A DNA stretch of 38,162 nucleotides from the NCBI GenBank assembly GCA_947311565.1, contig CAMZLH010000060.1:1-38162 (forward strand), in the 5' to 3' direction. Made by a program: the position numbers and the translations under genes. This stretch comes from an uncultured Nitratifractor sp. GTDB taxonomy: Bacteria > Campylobacterota > Campylobacteria > Campylobacterales > Sulfurovaceae. Of the stretch, positions 1 through 9,938 are shown piece after piece. The notes under the pieces were generated by a model. That model saw only the letters and a program-made list of their open reading frames with translations, was not told the DNA's origin and did no database searches. Position 1 is the first letter of the stretch, and each line of letters opens with the position of its first letter.

Positions 1-395
1 AATGTAATTACTTTATATCTTTTTTTATCAAAATTAGTCTGTCCATACTTTCTAGCAATCTTTAAAGCACCCTCATTTGCCTCTGCACCAGAATTTGCAA
101 AAAATAGTCTCATATCAAAACCACTTAAACCTACGATCTCTTTAGCAAGCTTTGCTTGTGGCTCTATTAACCAAAGATTAGATGTATGTAGGAGTCTTTT
201 AGACTGCTCACATATTACACTAGATAATCTCTCATTTCCATGCCCTACGCTACATACGCCAATTCCACTACTAAAATCTATATACTCTTTACCTTCACTA
301 TCGTAAAGTTTAGCATCTTTACCCTCTACAAAAGATGTTGCAATACGCCCATAAGAGTGTAGAATATATTCACTATCTAATTTTGTTATATCCAT
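1..395 (-). CDS. argD: Acetylornithine/class-III aminotransferase, N-terminal part (gene continues off the left edge)
   Basis: Minus-strand reading from ATG at 395 gives MDITKLDSEYILHSYGRIATSFVEGKDAKLYDSEGKEYIDFSSGIGVCSVGHGN...FFANSGAEANEGALKIARKYG, typical class-III PLP aminotransferase/ArgD N-terminus; not in the ORF track because it has no start/stop pair inside the window. Confidence 0.85.
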   Translation of the reverse strand, partial: MDITKLDSEYILHSYGRIATSFVEGKDAKLYDSEGKEYIDFSSGIGVCSVGHGNERLSSVICEQSKRLLHTSNLWLIEPQAKLAKEIVGLSGFDMRLFFANSGAEANEGALKIARKYGQTNFDKKRYKVIT

Positions 396-495
396 ATTAA
401 AAGCCCTTCTACATAAGTTTATATTTTATTATTAAAACTCATAGTTTTAAAAAATTACGATATTATACCATTTGTATTTAAATCAAAGGTGGAAT

Positions 496-1380
496 ATGTT
501 ATCTAAAATAGATAAAGGTATACTATATATGCTATTAGCTTCTCTCTCATTTGCACTAATGGGAGGAGCAGTTAAGATGATCTCTTACCTACCATCTGTA
601 GAAATTACTCTATTTCGTAATATTTTTGGTGTAGCGATTATACTATTTGCTCTGCTTAAAAACCCTAGCAACTCAAAAGGTGGCAAGCCACTACTTCTAT
701 TTTTTAGAGGATTTATAGGTTTTTTAGCTCTACTTGCATACTTTTATAATATGGCAAATATACCTTTAGGAGTTGCCACAACTTACAATAAAACATCGCC
801 TCTATTTTTAGCATTTTTTGCATGGTTGTTTTTTAAAGAAGAGCCACCAAAACTAGCAATTTTAGCACTAGTTTTTGGCTTTTTAGGCTTAGTTTTAATA
901 GCAAAACCTGTAGGTTTTAGCCTTAGTAAGTATGATATATTAGGGTTGTTTTCTGGTATAGGTGCAGCAATGGCTTATACATCTATTAAAGAGCTTAAAA
1001 ACTACTACGATACAAGAGAGATTGCACTATCATTTATGCTTGTTGGAACTATTGGACCAATAGTCTTAATGGTAATTTCAGAGTTTTTTAAATTCGACAA
1101 GAGTGTAGATTTTCTCTTTAGCCAATTTATTATACCAAAGGGTATTGATTGGTTATTTATAATTATTATTGGTCTATTTGCTACAGCTTCGCAACTACTA
1201 ATGACAAAATCTTACTCTATAACAAAAGCCTCGATTGCTGGAACAATTACATATACACAGATAATATTTGGAGTAGTAGTTGGCACACTATTAGGAGATA
1301 TATTTCCAGATACATATACGTTAATTGGAATGTTATTAATTATATTTGCAGGTCTTTTAGTTACGCTACCAAAGAGGTAG
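496..1380 (+). CDS. EamA/DMT-family transporter (start moved to ATG 496 behind AAGGTGG)
   Basis: ORF 472-1380; multiple hydrophobic helices in two EamA-like halves; RBS aaaggtgg just upstream of MLSKIDKG. Confidence 0.8.
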   Translation: MLSKIDKGILYMLLASLSFALMGGAVKMISYLPSVEITLFRNIFGVAIILFALLKNPSNSKGGKPLLLFFRGFIGFLALLAYFYNMANIPLGVATTYNKTSPLFLAFFAWLFFKEEPPKLAILALVFGFLGLVLIAKPVGFSLSKYDILGLFSGIGAAMAYTSIKELKNYYDTREIALSFMLVGTIGPIVLMVISEFFKFDKSVDFLFSQFIIPKGIDWLFIIIIGLFATASQLLMTKSYSITKASIAGTITYTQIIFGVVVGTLLGDIFPDTYTLIGMLLIIFAGLLVTLPKR

Positions 1381-1383
1381 CAA

Positions 1384-2253
1384 CTAAAGAGATAGCTTTA
1401 AATCTCTTTTTATAATTAGTTTATGTAGCCATAAAGAGAAGGCAATTAACCCACCACCAATTAGTAAGCTAGTATAGTTTATATCTCTGCCCCAAAGAAG
1501 TAAATTAACTACCAAACCAAGTGGAACAACCGCATTATTCATAATTGCCAATATTCCACTATCAACCTTTGTAGCTCCTCTGTTCCATAAAAAGTACCCA
1601 ATACCCGAAGCTACAACACCAAGCCATATAAGAACTGCTACTTGTGTAGTATCTAGATGCATTTTTGCACTGTTACCAAATAGTAAAAATGCTGCCAAAG
1701 AGATTAATAAAGCCCCAAAATGAAAATATCCAAAGATAGTCGATTGCTTAATATTTTGTAACTCTTTTTTCTCTAATAGCTTTTTATAAAGAACTTGCCC
1801 AAGAGCAAAAGCAACATTAGCCCCCTGAACCATCATAAAGCCTAAAAAGAAGTTATCATTTATTTGAGTCTGCTTAATTACATATGCCCCAAGTACAGCA
1901 ATTGCTGCAGTTACTATATATAAGAAGTTAAATTTACCTTTTAGAAAATCGTAAATTATAGTTACATAAATTGGTGTAAAGATAGTAAAAAGTAGAACCT
2001 CTGGTACACTTAAAAAGAGAAATGATTTAAAGAAAAATATATACATTATTCCTATTTGAATAACCCCAATACCCATAATCTTAAGCTTCAAAGAGTTTGC
2101 AACCTTAAAATTTGTAAACGGAATAAATATCAAAGAAGCCAAACCTACACGAATTAAAACCGAAAAGTAACTATCGACTTTGCCAGCTAAATAAACTCCA
2201 ATAAAAGAGAAAGAGAATGCCCATATAAATGTCATTATTGCTAAAAATCTCAT
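1384..2253 (-). CDS. EamA/DMT-family transporter
   Basis: 289-aa polytopic protein, start MRFLAIMTFIWAFSFSFIGVYLAGKVDSYFSVLIRVGLASLIFIP typical of EamA family. Confidence 0.8.
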   Translation of the reverse strand: MRFLAIMTFIWAFSFSFIGVYLAGKVDSYFSVLIRVGLASLIFIPFTNFKVANSLKLKIMGIGVIQIGIMYIFFFKSFLFLSVPEVLLFTIFTPIYVTIIYDFLKGKFNFLYIVTAAIAVLGAYVIKQTQINDNFFLGFMMVQGANVAFALGQVLYKKLLEKKELQNIKQSTIFGYFHFGALLISLAAFLLFGNSAKMHLDTTQVAVLIWLGVVASGIGYFLWNRGATKVDSGILAIMNNAVVPLGLVVNLLLWGRDINYTSLLIGGGLIAFSLWLHKLIIKRDLKLSL

Positions 2254-2329
2254 TAAGATCCTTTTTATTATAAAATAAGTTTGGAATTATAGCAGAGATA
2301 CAACTTATTTGCAATAAAATAGCTATCGC

Positions 2330-3037
2330 TTACTTTTTGGCAATAAAAGTTACAAAATTTCCCCACTGAAAGAGAGTCTCTACACTCTTAAACCCAGCCT
2401 CTTTACACATTGTAATATTTTCATTTATTGTAAATGGAATAAGTACATTCTCTAAAGCCTCTCTTTTCTTTACAATCTCTGTTTCGCTATAGCCTTGACT
2501 TTTTTTGTATTTGTAGTAGATATCTATAATATCTTTATCTGTTTTTTTATCTTCAAATACTATCTTTTCACTAAAAATAAAAATCCCACCATCTCTTAAA
2601 CCATCAAATACTCTTTTAGTTAATTTTGGTCTATTTAGTGGGCGAATAAACTGTAAAGTGTAGTTAGCAACTATACAATTAAACTCTTTAATACTATACT
2701 CTAACATATCAGCATACTCAAAAGATATATTCTCTACCCCATAAGCTTTAACTTTAATATTTGCTTGTTTTAACATTGGCTTAGAGTTGTCAATTCCAAT
2801 AAGCTCTAAATCTTTAATTTGGCTATTTAAATTAATCAAAAACTTACCCGTAGAGCTACCAAGGTCTAAAACCTTATCTCCACTTTTTGCATAAAGTTTT
2901 AAAAAATCAATTATAAGCTCTTGTACCTCACTATAAAAAGGAACTGACCTATTTAACATATCATCAAAAACCGAAGCCACAGCCTCATCGAACTCAAACT
3001 TTTTATCTAACTCTTTACTAAAGACTCTATCTTTCAT
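2330..3037 (-). CDS. cmoA: Carboxy-S-adenosyl-L-methionine synthase
   Basis: [35 protein letters not shown] and SAM-binding [13 protein letters not shown]; closely matches the CmoA pattern. Confidence 0.9.
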   Translation of the reverse strand: MKDRVFSKELDKKFEFDEAVASVFDDMLNRSVPFYSEVQELIIDFLKLYAKSGDKVLDLGSSTGKFLINLNSQIKDLELIGIDNSKPMLKQANIKVKAYGVENISFEYADMLEYSIKEFNCIVANYTLQFIRPLNRPKLTKRVFDGLRDGGIFIFSEKIVFEDKKTDKDIIDIYYKYKKSQGYSETEIVKKREALENVLIPFTINENITMCKEAGFKSVETLFQWGNFVTFIAKK

Positions 3038-3040
3038 TAA

Positions 3041-3215
3041 ACCTCAAATATCTCTTTTAATTCAATCTCTAAGCCCAAAGGTTCAACACTTATCTTAGCA
3101 TCTACGCCATTACACCAGTAAGCTTATACTCTTTGCCTATTAACTCAATTCTACACAATCACATATTTAGCATTTACCAAAATCTACTCTACCTTCTGCT
3201 AAGTGCTACTTGCAT
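3041..3215 (-). pseudogene. Possible decayed coding fragment upstream of cmoA
   Basis: Minus-strand reading gives protein-like pieces in different frames: [50 protein letters not shown]; stops and frame changes interrupt them. Confidence 0.35.
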
Positions 3216-3351
3216 TATTCAAATATCTGATACTTTAGCCTAACTTTAAGTTTTAAACTCTTTAAAGTTAAATTCAATATTAAAGATACTTTATATGAGC
3301 CTAAAACTCACATCTAAAACCAAAAACCAATCAGAAATTAACCAACACATA

Positions 3352-3389
3352 AGCTATAATTTATGCTAACTAAAACCTAAATTATAGCT
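3352..3389. terminator. Hairpin-forming inverted repeat downstream of the 3400-4194 gene
   Basis: agctataattta ... taaattatagct, 12-bp arms; lies just past the minus-strand stop at 3400. Confidence 0.4.
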
Positions 3390-3399
3390 ACTTAACACT

Positions 3400-4194
3400 C
3401 TACTTCTGATAAGTTCGTGTTCTTACAAACCATCCTTTTCTAAATCTCTTTAGGTTTCGCTTTGGTGGTGATACTTTTATTAGTCTATCTAAAATATATC
3501 TAGTAGAGTTTGCGAAGGCCATAAATTTATTTGGATTGGTTTCGTCGAAGTGCTCTAACACTTGGTATAGTCCCCAGCCTGTATTTTGGTATCGTTCTGT
3601 CTCTAGTGTGCCGTCGCCTTTAAAGTTGGTATAGTCTATTAGGCAGTATGCTCCTTGTGGGTCTATTGTACCATTTGATTTATATAAAAGTTTACTAAAT
3701 ACTCGTTTTATTTTTGCTCTCTCTTTTGCATTTGAAGCATAATTAATTAATTTTTTGTATGCACTATTTAATCTATACACCATAAATTGTGCTTGAAGAG
3801 CTTTTGTATTGTTTAGAAATGTTGTTAGCTCTTGCATTTTTGGAGTATTTAGTTTTTTTGCTCTTTTCCACTCGGCATAACTATTCCATACACAACTCAT
3901 ATTTGGATTTAGCCATTTTGGTGGCTTTGCTCCTCGTTTTGTTATAAACTTTAGCATATTTGGAAAGGCGTGATAAAACCACATTGGCTTATCTTTAGTA
4001 AACCAAATAAAGTGCCCTACCCCTAAACTTGCAAACTCTTCACCCTTATTCCACCACACTAAGTATTTATGCTTACCCGCACCTTCATTTATCCAAATCC
4101 TATTTGCTATAACTAGAGCATCTCTGTTACTAAGCTTAATATCTGCCGATAAAAAAGTACTAAAAAAAAGAGCTGCTATTAATAATTTTTTCAT
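3400..4194 (-). CDS. Secreted protein of unknown function, possible lysozyme-like fold
   Basis: 264 aa; signal peptide MKKLLIAALFFSTFLSA; NRIWINEGAGKHKYLVWWNKGEEFASLGVGHFIWF has an E...GxGH arrangement reminiscent of lysozyme-type domains. Confidence 0.6.
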   Translation of the reverse strand: MKKLLIAALFFSTFLSADIKLSNRDALVIANRIWINEGAGKHKYLVWWNKGEEFASLGVGHFIWFTKDKPMWFYHAFPNMLKFITKRGAKPPKWLNPNMSCVWNSYAEWKRAKKLNTPKMQELTTFLNNTKALQAQFMVYRLNSAYKKLINYASNAKERAKIKRVFSKLLYKSNGTIDPQGAYCLIDYTNFKGDGTLETERYQNTGWGLYQVLEHFDETNPNKFMAFANSTRYILDRLIKVSPPKRNLKRFRKGWFVRTRTYQK

Positions 4195-4264
4195 TTTACC
4201 TACCTCTTTATTTAATTAATAATTTTTGGAAATAGTCTTCTTCTATATTTTATCAATCTGCCAA

Positions 4265-4286
4265 TTGGTGCAACGCGTTACACCAA
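4265..4286. repeat. Palindromic intergenic element TTGGTGCAACGCGTTACACCAA
   Basis: 22-nt dyad symmetric except for one base pair; GC-rich relative to surroundings; between bcp stop and the start of the next gene. Confidence 0.6.
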
Positions 4287-4307
4287 CGCATAATAAACAA
4301 AAGCCAA

Positions 4308-4775
4308 CTATCCCTTAAGCTCTTTTAACTTTTCTAAAACCTCTTGTGCATGGTTTTTAACTTTAACTTTCTCCCATTTATGTGCAATATTTCCATCTGG
4401 ATCTATTAAAAATGTACTTCTAACTATTCCCATGTACTCTCTTCCATATAGCTTTTTTAACTGCCACACACCATATTTTTGAGCTAGTTCCTTCTCTTCA
4501 TCGCTTATTAATGTAATTGTTAAATCTTTTTTTGCAATGAAATTACAGTGTCTCTTAACAGAGTCTGGGCTAGCACCTAAAATTGTTGCGCCACTCTTTT
4601 CAAACTCATCTTTTAATGCTGTAAAATCTAGAGCCTCTGTTGTACAACCAGGTGTACTATCTTTTGGATAAAAATACAAAACTATCCAACTACCTGCAAA
4701 ATCTCTTAAACAAATCTCTTCACTATCTTGATTGGGCAAACAAAAATCTGGTGCCTTAGTTTCAATATCTACCAT
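4308..4775 (-). CDS. bcp: Thioredoxin-dependent peroxiredoxin (Bcp/PrxQ)
   Basis: APDFCLPNQDSEEICLRDFAGSWIVLYFYPKDSTPGCTTEA with peroxidatic PGCTTEA motif. Confidence 0.92.
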   Translation of the reverse strand: MVDIETKAPDFCLPNQDSEEICLRDFAGSWIVLYFYPKDSTPGCTTEALDFTALKDEFEKSGATILGASPDSVKRHCNFIAKKDLTITLISDEEKELAQKYGVWQLKKLYGREYMGIVRSTFLIDPDGNIAHKWEKVKVKNHAQEVLEKLKELKG

Positions 4776-4970
4776 TTTATATCCTAATATAATTTTAAAC
4801 CATATCGTCTATACAGATACTCTATAATATATAAAGTATAAACTAGGTTATACTATTATATCAAAAAAATACTTATCACTATAGCAAAACTCTATTGATA
4901 GTTTTTCTACTGTTATATAGTAATTATATTAACTTTTTAAGATATTAAGTGCTAATCATAATCTCTTTTT

Positions 4971-4978
4971 TGTATAAT
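4971..4978 (+). promoter_or_regulatory. Probable sigma70 extended -10 (TGTATAAT) for the UbiD-family gene
   Basis: TGTATAAT about 35 bp upstream of ATG 5012. Confidence 0.45.
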
Positions 4979-5011
4979 AATAAGCAAAATGTAGATGTAA
5001 ATGGAGATTAA

Positions 5012-6841
5012 ATGCAAGATGTTGTAGAGTGGCTAAAGCAAAATGGTAATTTAAAAGTAATAGATATACCTTTAGATATTGAGCTAGAGATTCCTCATGT
5101 AGCTTATGTAGAGGTTAAAGAAGATAACTCACAACCAATTCTATTTACAAAACCTATATATAAGAAAAAGGGTATCGAATATGATACTCCTGTTTTAATG
5201 AATATTTTTGCTAATAAAGATATTACTAGTAAAATATTTGCTAAAGAGCCAGACATTATAGGAGAGCAGATAGATAGTTTAATGAAATTCAAGCCACCAA
5301 AGGGGTTTTTAGATAAAATTAAGATGCTACCAAATGTAGTTAAACTTAAGAATATATTTCCTAAAAGAAGTAGCTCTAGAGGTGCATCTCAAGAGGTTAT
5401 TTGGCAAGGTAGCGATATTGATTTAGATAAGCTTCCAATTTTGAAAACTTGGGAAGAAGATGGTGGTAGATTTATAACTATGGGGCAAGTTTATACCCAA
5501 AGTCTTGATGGCTCTATGCAAAATGTCGGTATGTATAGGTTGCAACAGCTATCAAATAACACTCTTGCAATGCATTGGCAGATACACAAAGATGCAAGCA
5601 ATTTTTTTGACCAATATACTGAAGCTGGAAAGAAGATGCCAGTTAGCATTGGAATTGGTGGTGACCCTCTTTATATTTGGTGTGGTCAAGCACCTATGCC
5701 TCATGGAGTCTTTGAACTACTTTTATATGGACTTATTCGTAATAAAAATGCAAAATTGGTAAAAGGTATTACTAACGATATCTATGTACCAGAAGATGTA
5801 GATTTTGTAATAGAGGGGTTTGTTGATCCAACTAAATTTGCACCAGAGGGTCCATTTGGCGACCATACGGGTTATTATACTCTAATAGAGAATTTTCCAA
5901 TAATGGAAATTACTGCAATTACACACAAGAAAAACCCAGTATTTGCAGCAACAGTTGTTGGAAAACCACCTCTAGAAGATAAATATTTTGGATGGGCAAC
6001 AGAGAGAATATTTTTGCCACTTCTAAAGCCACTAGCCCCTGAACTAATTGATTATAATATGCCAGAAAACGGAGTCTTTCATAACCTAATACTAGCAAAG
6101 ATGCACCACAAATACCCAGGACATGCAAAGCAGTTTATGCATGCATTTTGGGGTGTTGGGCAGATGAGTTTTGTAAAACATGCAATATTTGTAAAAGATG
6201 ATGCACCAGAGCTTGAAGAGTTTGATAAGCTAACAAAGTATATTCTAAACAGAGTCAGCAAAGAGAGAATATTTATAAGTGAGGGTGTGGTTGATCACCT
6301 TGACCACTCAAGCCCAAAACAATTTGTAGGTGGAAAACTAGGAGTCGATGCAACTGGTGATATAGTAGAAAAAAGAGTTAAAGATATTAGCGATAAAGTG
6401 TTGCTTAAAAAGATGCAAGAGATTAATAGCAATATTTTATCACTAAAGAGTTACTACAAAGATACAGCAAATCCAATAACAGTAATTGCAGTTAAAAAGA
6501 GTGAATCTATGCTAAATCTATTTAAAAAGTTAGAGCCACTTAGTGAGTATTTATCTATATTGGTTGTAGTTGATAGCCAAAATAATGATTTAGATAACCC
6601 ATATATGTTAATTTGGAGAGTAGTTAATAATATTGATAGTAACCGTGATATTATTTTAGAGCCATTTATTGCCATAGATGGTACAAACAAAAATAAACTT
6701 GACGGATTTAACAGAGAGTGGCCAAAAGATGCAAACTGCACAAAAGAGGTACTTGATAGATTAAATAAGTTAAAAGTAATCGATATTGATGATGAGTTTA
6801 TAATTAAGCATAGCCTACTTGATTTTAATTTGTATAGATAG
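5012..6841 (+). CDS. UbiD-family decarboxylase (menaquinone biosynthesis decarboxylase)
   Basis: 609 aa; UbiD-type motifs including FAPEGPFGDHTGYY and VVGKPPLEDKYFG; mqnC in the same window fits the futalosine pathway. Confidence 0.9.
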   Translation: MQDVVEWLKQNGNLKVIDIPLDIELEIPHVAYVEVKEDNSQPILFTKPIYKKKGIEYDTPVLMNIFANKDITSKIFAKEPDIIGEQIDSLMKFKPPKGFLDKIKMLPNVVKLKNIFPKRSSSRGASQEVIWQGSDIDLDKLPILKTWEEDGGRFITMGQVYTQSLDGSMQNVGMYRLQQLSNNTLAMHWQIHKDASNFFDQYTEAGKKMPVSIGIGGDPLYIWCGQAPMPHGVFELLLYGLIRNKNAKLVKGITNDIYVPEDVDFVIEGFVDPTKFAPEGPFGDHTGYYTLIENFPIMEITAITHKKNPVFAATVVGKPPLEDKYFGWATERIFLPLLKPLAPELIDYNMPENGVFHNLILAKMHHKYPGHAKQFMHAFWGVGQMSFVKHAIFVKDDAPELEEFDKLTKYILNRVSKERIFISEGVVDHLDHSSPKQFVGGKLGVDATGDIVEKRVKDISDKVLLKKMQEINSNILSLKSYYKDTANPITVIAVKKSESMLNLFKKLEPLSEYLSILVVVDSQNNDLDNPYMLIWRVVNNIDSNRDIILEPFIAIDGTNKNKLDGFNREWPKDANCTKEVLDRLNKLKVIDIDDEFIIKHSLLDFNLYR

Positions 6842-6899
6842 ATTAACTAATCACTCTTATGATAAAGAGAGATTACTCTATATTGCCTCACTAAGGTAA

Positions 6900-7060
6900 A
6901 TAGATCAATTTTTGATAGAGTGATTTTGAAGCCCTACTCTTAGCTAAGGCAAAAGAATTAACAGATAAGTATGGGTAAAAGTACTGTACCCATACTGAAG
7001 AGCATTAGAAGGCAATCTGCAAGCAAAAAAACTTTTAAATTAAGAAGTTACTCCTAAAGA
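6900..7060 (+). pseudogene. Possible gene remnant
   Basis: Reading DFEALLLAKAKELTDKYG then stop, with a continuing-looking tail in another frame; contains the inverted repeat at 6968-6996. Confidence 0.25.
6968..6996. repeat. Inverted repeat AGTATGGGTA-aaagtactg-TACCCATACT
   Basis: Perfect 10-bp arms; between the convergent ubiD-like gene and purH. Confidence 0.6.
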
Positions 7061-7103
7061 TTTTTTAATATATTACCCACCTTAGTTCGTTTAATCATTA
7101 CTA

Positions 7104-8636
7104 TTAATGTAAGAAGTGTCTTACTGTAGTAAAGTACATAGAGATACTATGCTCATTAGCAGCCTCTATAACCTCTTCATCTCTAATACTTCCACCTGGT
7201 TGAATAATTGCACTTACTCCAGCAGCTGCCGCAGCATCAACAGAGTCTCTAAATGGGAAAAATGCTTCACTTGCTAGTGTTGAGCCACTAATATCTAGAC
7301 CCATCTCTTTAGCTTTTTTAATTGCACATTGTGCAGCATCTACACGGCTAGTCATACCCATCCCAACTGCTACCATTGCACCATTTTTTACATATACTAC
7401 ACAGTTACTCTTTGTAAGTCCTGCTACCTTCCATGCTATCTCTAAATCTAATAGCTGCTCAGCAGTTGCACTATCCGTTGTCACACATTTTGCATTTTTT
7501 ACTTCGTTATCGCATATACAGTCACTATTTTGATAGACAAATCCACCATTAATATGTTTAAAGTCATATTTATCATTAGAAGTTAATAGTCTTTCACTAT
7601 TAAAGCTAAATAGTTTTAATCTCTTCTTCTTACTAAACTCCTCTATAGCCTCTTTAGTAAAGTCACCTGCTACTATAACTTCTAGGAATATCTCATTCAT
7701 CTTTTTTGCAAGCTCTAAATCTACAACGCCATTTACTGCTACAACTCCACCAAATGCAGAGATAGGATCGCACTTAAGAGCCTCTGTATAAGAGTTAAAT
7801 AGTCTATCTTTAATTGCAAATCCACATGGGTTTCCATGTTTAACAATACAAACTGCATCTTTCTCTCCAAAACTTGAAGCTATCTTTAAAGCACCATTAA
7901 TATCTGTTAGGTTATTAAAACTAGCTTCACCTTTTACACTGTTAAAGTTTTGACTATAAAAGTTCTCAAACTCGTAAAGTGCACCATCTTGATGAGGATT
8001 TTCACCATATCTTGTATTAAATGCCTTTTTACCAACTATAAATTGCTTATCACCAAAGCCACTATTATATCTTTGATTCATATAGTTAGCTATCATACTA
8101 TCATATGCTGCTGTATGCTCATAAGCCTTTATCATTAAGTCTCTTCGGAATTCAAAACTATCACTCTTAGTTTTTACTGCCTCTATAACTTTAGAGTAGT
8201 CGCTACTATCTGTTACAATTAAAACATCTTTAAAGTTTTTAGCAGCACTTCTAACCATTGTTGGTCCACCAATATCGATATTTTCTATAATTTCATCAAA
8301 ATCATCTGTTCTCTCTATTGTCTCTTTAAATGGATATAAGTTTACACATACTAAATCTATGCCTTCAATTTCTAGCTCTTTTGCTTGCGATGCATGAGAC
8401 TCGTTATCTCTTTTGTATAAAATACCTCCATGTACATATGGATTTAGTGTTTTAACACGCCCCTCAAAGCACTCTGGAAATTTAGTAATTTTGTCTATTT
8501 CTACAACATCTATACCACTCTCTTGTAGTCTCTTATATGTACCACCTGTTGATACTATCTCAAACCCAAGGCTACTTAGCTCTTTTGCAAACTCAACTAC
8601 GCCGCTTTTATCACTTACACTTAAAAGTGCTCTCAT
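7104..8636 (-). CDS. purH: Bifunctional AICAR transformylase / IMP cyclohydrolase
   Basis: [41 protein letters not shown] and C-terminal [32 protein letters not shown]. Confidence 0.97.
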   Translation of the reverse strand: MRALLSVSDKSGVVEFAKELSSLGFEIVSTGGTYKRLQESGIDVVEIDKITKFPECFEGRVKTLNPYVHGGILYKRDNESHASQAKELEIEGIDLVCVNLYPFKETIERTDDFDEIIENIDIGGPTMVRSAAKNFKDVLIVTDSSDYSKVIEAVKTKSDSFEFRRDLMIKAYEHTAAYDSMIANYMNQRYNSGFGDKQFIVGKKAFNTRYGENPHQDGALYEFENFYSQNFNSVKGEASFNNLTDINGALKIASSFGEKDAVCIVKHGNPCGFAIKDRLFNSYTEALKCDPISAFGGVVAVNGVVDLELAKKMNEIFLEVIVAGDFTKEAIEEFSKKKRLKLFSFNSERLLTSNDKYDFKHINGGFVYQNSDCICDNEVKNAKCVTTDSATAEQLLDLEIAWKVAGLTKSNCVVYVKNGAMVAVGMGMTSRVDAAQCAIKKAKEMGLDISGSTLASEAFFPFRDSVDAAAAAGVSAIIQPGGSIRDEEVIEAANEHSISMYFTTVRHFLH

Positions 8637-8660
8637 ATATAATTCCTTTTTACAAAATAA

Positions 8661-8675
8661 TGGTATAATTATACC
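8661..8675. promoter_or_regulatory. Palindromic overlapping -10 region of divergent purH and kdsB promoters
   Basis: TGGTATAATTATACC; the GGTATAATTATACC core is a perfect 14-nt palindrome presenting TATAAT on both strands in the 62-bp gap. Confidence 0.55.
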
Positions 8676-8698
8676 TAAATGCCCTTAGAAGGATAAAA

Positions 8699-9418
8699 AT
8701 GATTATTATTCCAGCAAGAGTAGAATCCTCTCGTTTTCCAAATAAAGTTTTAGCAGATATTGCAGGTTTACCTATGGTAATACGTACAGCAAAAGCAGTT
8801 GAAAATATCGATAGAGTAGTAATAGCAACTGATTCGCTAGAAGTTGTAGAAGTAGCTAAAAAGCATGGTTTCAAAGCAGTAATGACAAGTAGCAGTTGCA
8901 ACTCTGGAACAGATAGAATATACGAAGCTGCTAAAAAGTTAAATTTAAGTAAAAATGAGATTATAATTAATGTTCAAGCAGATGAGCCATTTATAGAAGA
9001 GTGTGTAGTTAAAAGCCTTTTTGAATTAACTAAAGAGAAAGCAGAAAATAGTGATATTCTTTTAACAACTCTTTATAAAATTGTAGATTTTAAATCTGCA
9101 AATAATCCTAACTTAGTAAAAGTTGTAACTGATAAAAGTGGTTTAGCTCTATATTTTTCAAGAGCACTAATACCTTACGATAGAGATGCAACTAAAGATA
9201 AATTTAAAGCTCATTTAGGTCTATATGGATATACCTACTCTAAGTTAGAGATGTTTTGTAAAATGGAGAGCTCATATTTAGAAAATAGAGAAAAATTAGA
9301 GCAACTAAGAGTATTAGACAATAGCTATAAAATAGCTATAAAAGAGGTAGAGAGTAGTAGTTTTGGTATAGATACTAAAGAGGATCTTCAAAAAGCATTA
9401 AAGTTTCACTCAATATAA
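8699..9418 (+). CDS. kdsB: 3-deoxy-manno-octulosonate cytidylyltransferase (CMP-KDO synthetase)
   Basis: IIIPARVESSRFPNKVLADIAGLPMVIRTA ... NVQADEPFI motifs. Confidence 0.95.
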   Translation: MIIIPARVESSRFPNKVLADIAGLPMVIRTAKAVENIDRVVIATDSLEVVEVAKKHGFKAVMTSSSCNSGTDRIYEAAKKLNLSKNEIIINVQADEPFIEECVVKSLFELTKEKAENSDILLTTLYKIVDFKSANNPNLVKVVTDKSGLALYFSRALIPYDRDATKDKFKAHLGLYGYTYSKLEMFCKMESSYLENREKLEQLRVLDNSYKIAIKEVESSSFGIDTKEDLQKALKFHSI

Positions 9419-9440
9419 CTTATCTATAGAAATATTACTT

Positions 9441-9478
9441 ATCTTTTTAGTATCTCTTACAAATTATACTAAAAAGAT
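9441..9478 (+). terminator. Hairpin downstream of kdsB
   Basis: atctttttagtat-N12-atactaaaaagat, 13-bp arms, 22 bp after the kdsB stop; AT-rich stem so weak as an intrinsic terminator. Confidence 0.4.
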
Positions 9479-9711
9479 ATTAAAAGCACCACTTAAACCC
9501 ATGCCATACTGTTTAAATATATCTTGTGCTTTTTTCTTTATATATATTTATTCTAATTTTATTACTCACCGTAGTCACAATTTGATCCTCTATTATAAGT
9601 TAATATTATAATAAACAATCTCTATTTTGTAAAATTTGGAATCTATATTGAGCTCTTAAGTTTTAATATTTATAGAAAGTTTGATCTTGGTGGATAGATG
9701 CCAAAGCTACA

Positions 9712-9744
9712 GAGACTGCGAAAGAAGCAAGCCTTTCGAGTCTC
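9712..9744. repeat. Hairpin GAGACTGCGAAAG ... CTTTCGAGTCTC
   Basis: Near-perfect inverted repeat with one bulged base in non-coding sequence. Confidence 0.5.
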
Positions 9745-9800
9745 AATATCCTAAATAATAACATTTTTTCTTCTAAAACTTGTAAAATTTATAATTGTTC

Positions 9801-9938
9801 TCATGTAAACTCACCACTAAAAACCTCTTTGCCATCTACCATACCTTTGACCTCTAAAATATACTTTTTGCCTTTAATCTCTTTTACATCAGCTTCAAAA
9901 ACAACTACATCTTTCTTAAATATGTGGTAAATTCTTAC
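9801..9938 (-). pseudogene. 3' fragment of a hotdog-fold (FabZ/dehydratase-like) gene
   Basis: Minus frame from the palindrome edge: VRIYHIFKKDVVVFEADVKEIKGKKYILEVKGMVDGKEVFSGEFT*; no start codon, 5' portion missing at the repeat boundary. Family call rests on the C-terminal VDGKxVxxGEF pattern. Confidence 0.45.

Noticed and set aside
1149-1415. Alternate-frame ORF inside the DMT transporter
   Set aside because: Low-complexity Tyr/Ile/Ser-rich translation overlapping a convincing coding frame.
5104-6741. Small ORFs inside the ubiD-like gene (5104-5292, 5505-5762, 5919-6128, 6079-6261, 6454-6741)
   Set aside because: Wrong-frame or antisense translations of a clear UbiD-family gene with no RBS or family features.
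7950-8901. ORFs antisense to purH and kdsB (7950-8138, 8413-8688, 8650-8901)
   Set aside because: Antisense or overlapping translations of well-supported genes.
9700-9760. Possible tRNA (TTCGAGTC resembles a T-loop)
   Set aside because: The bases pair into one simple hairpin; no cloverleaf or acceptor stem could be drawn.
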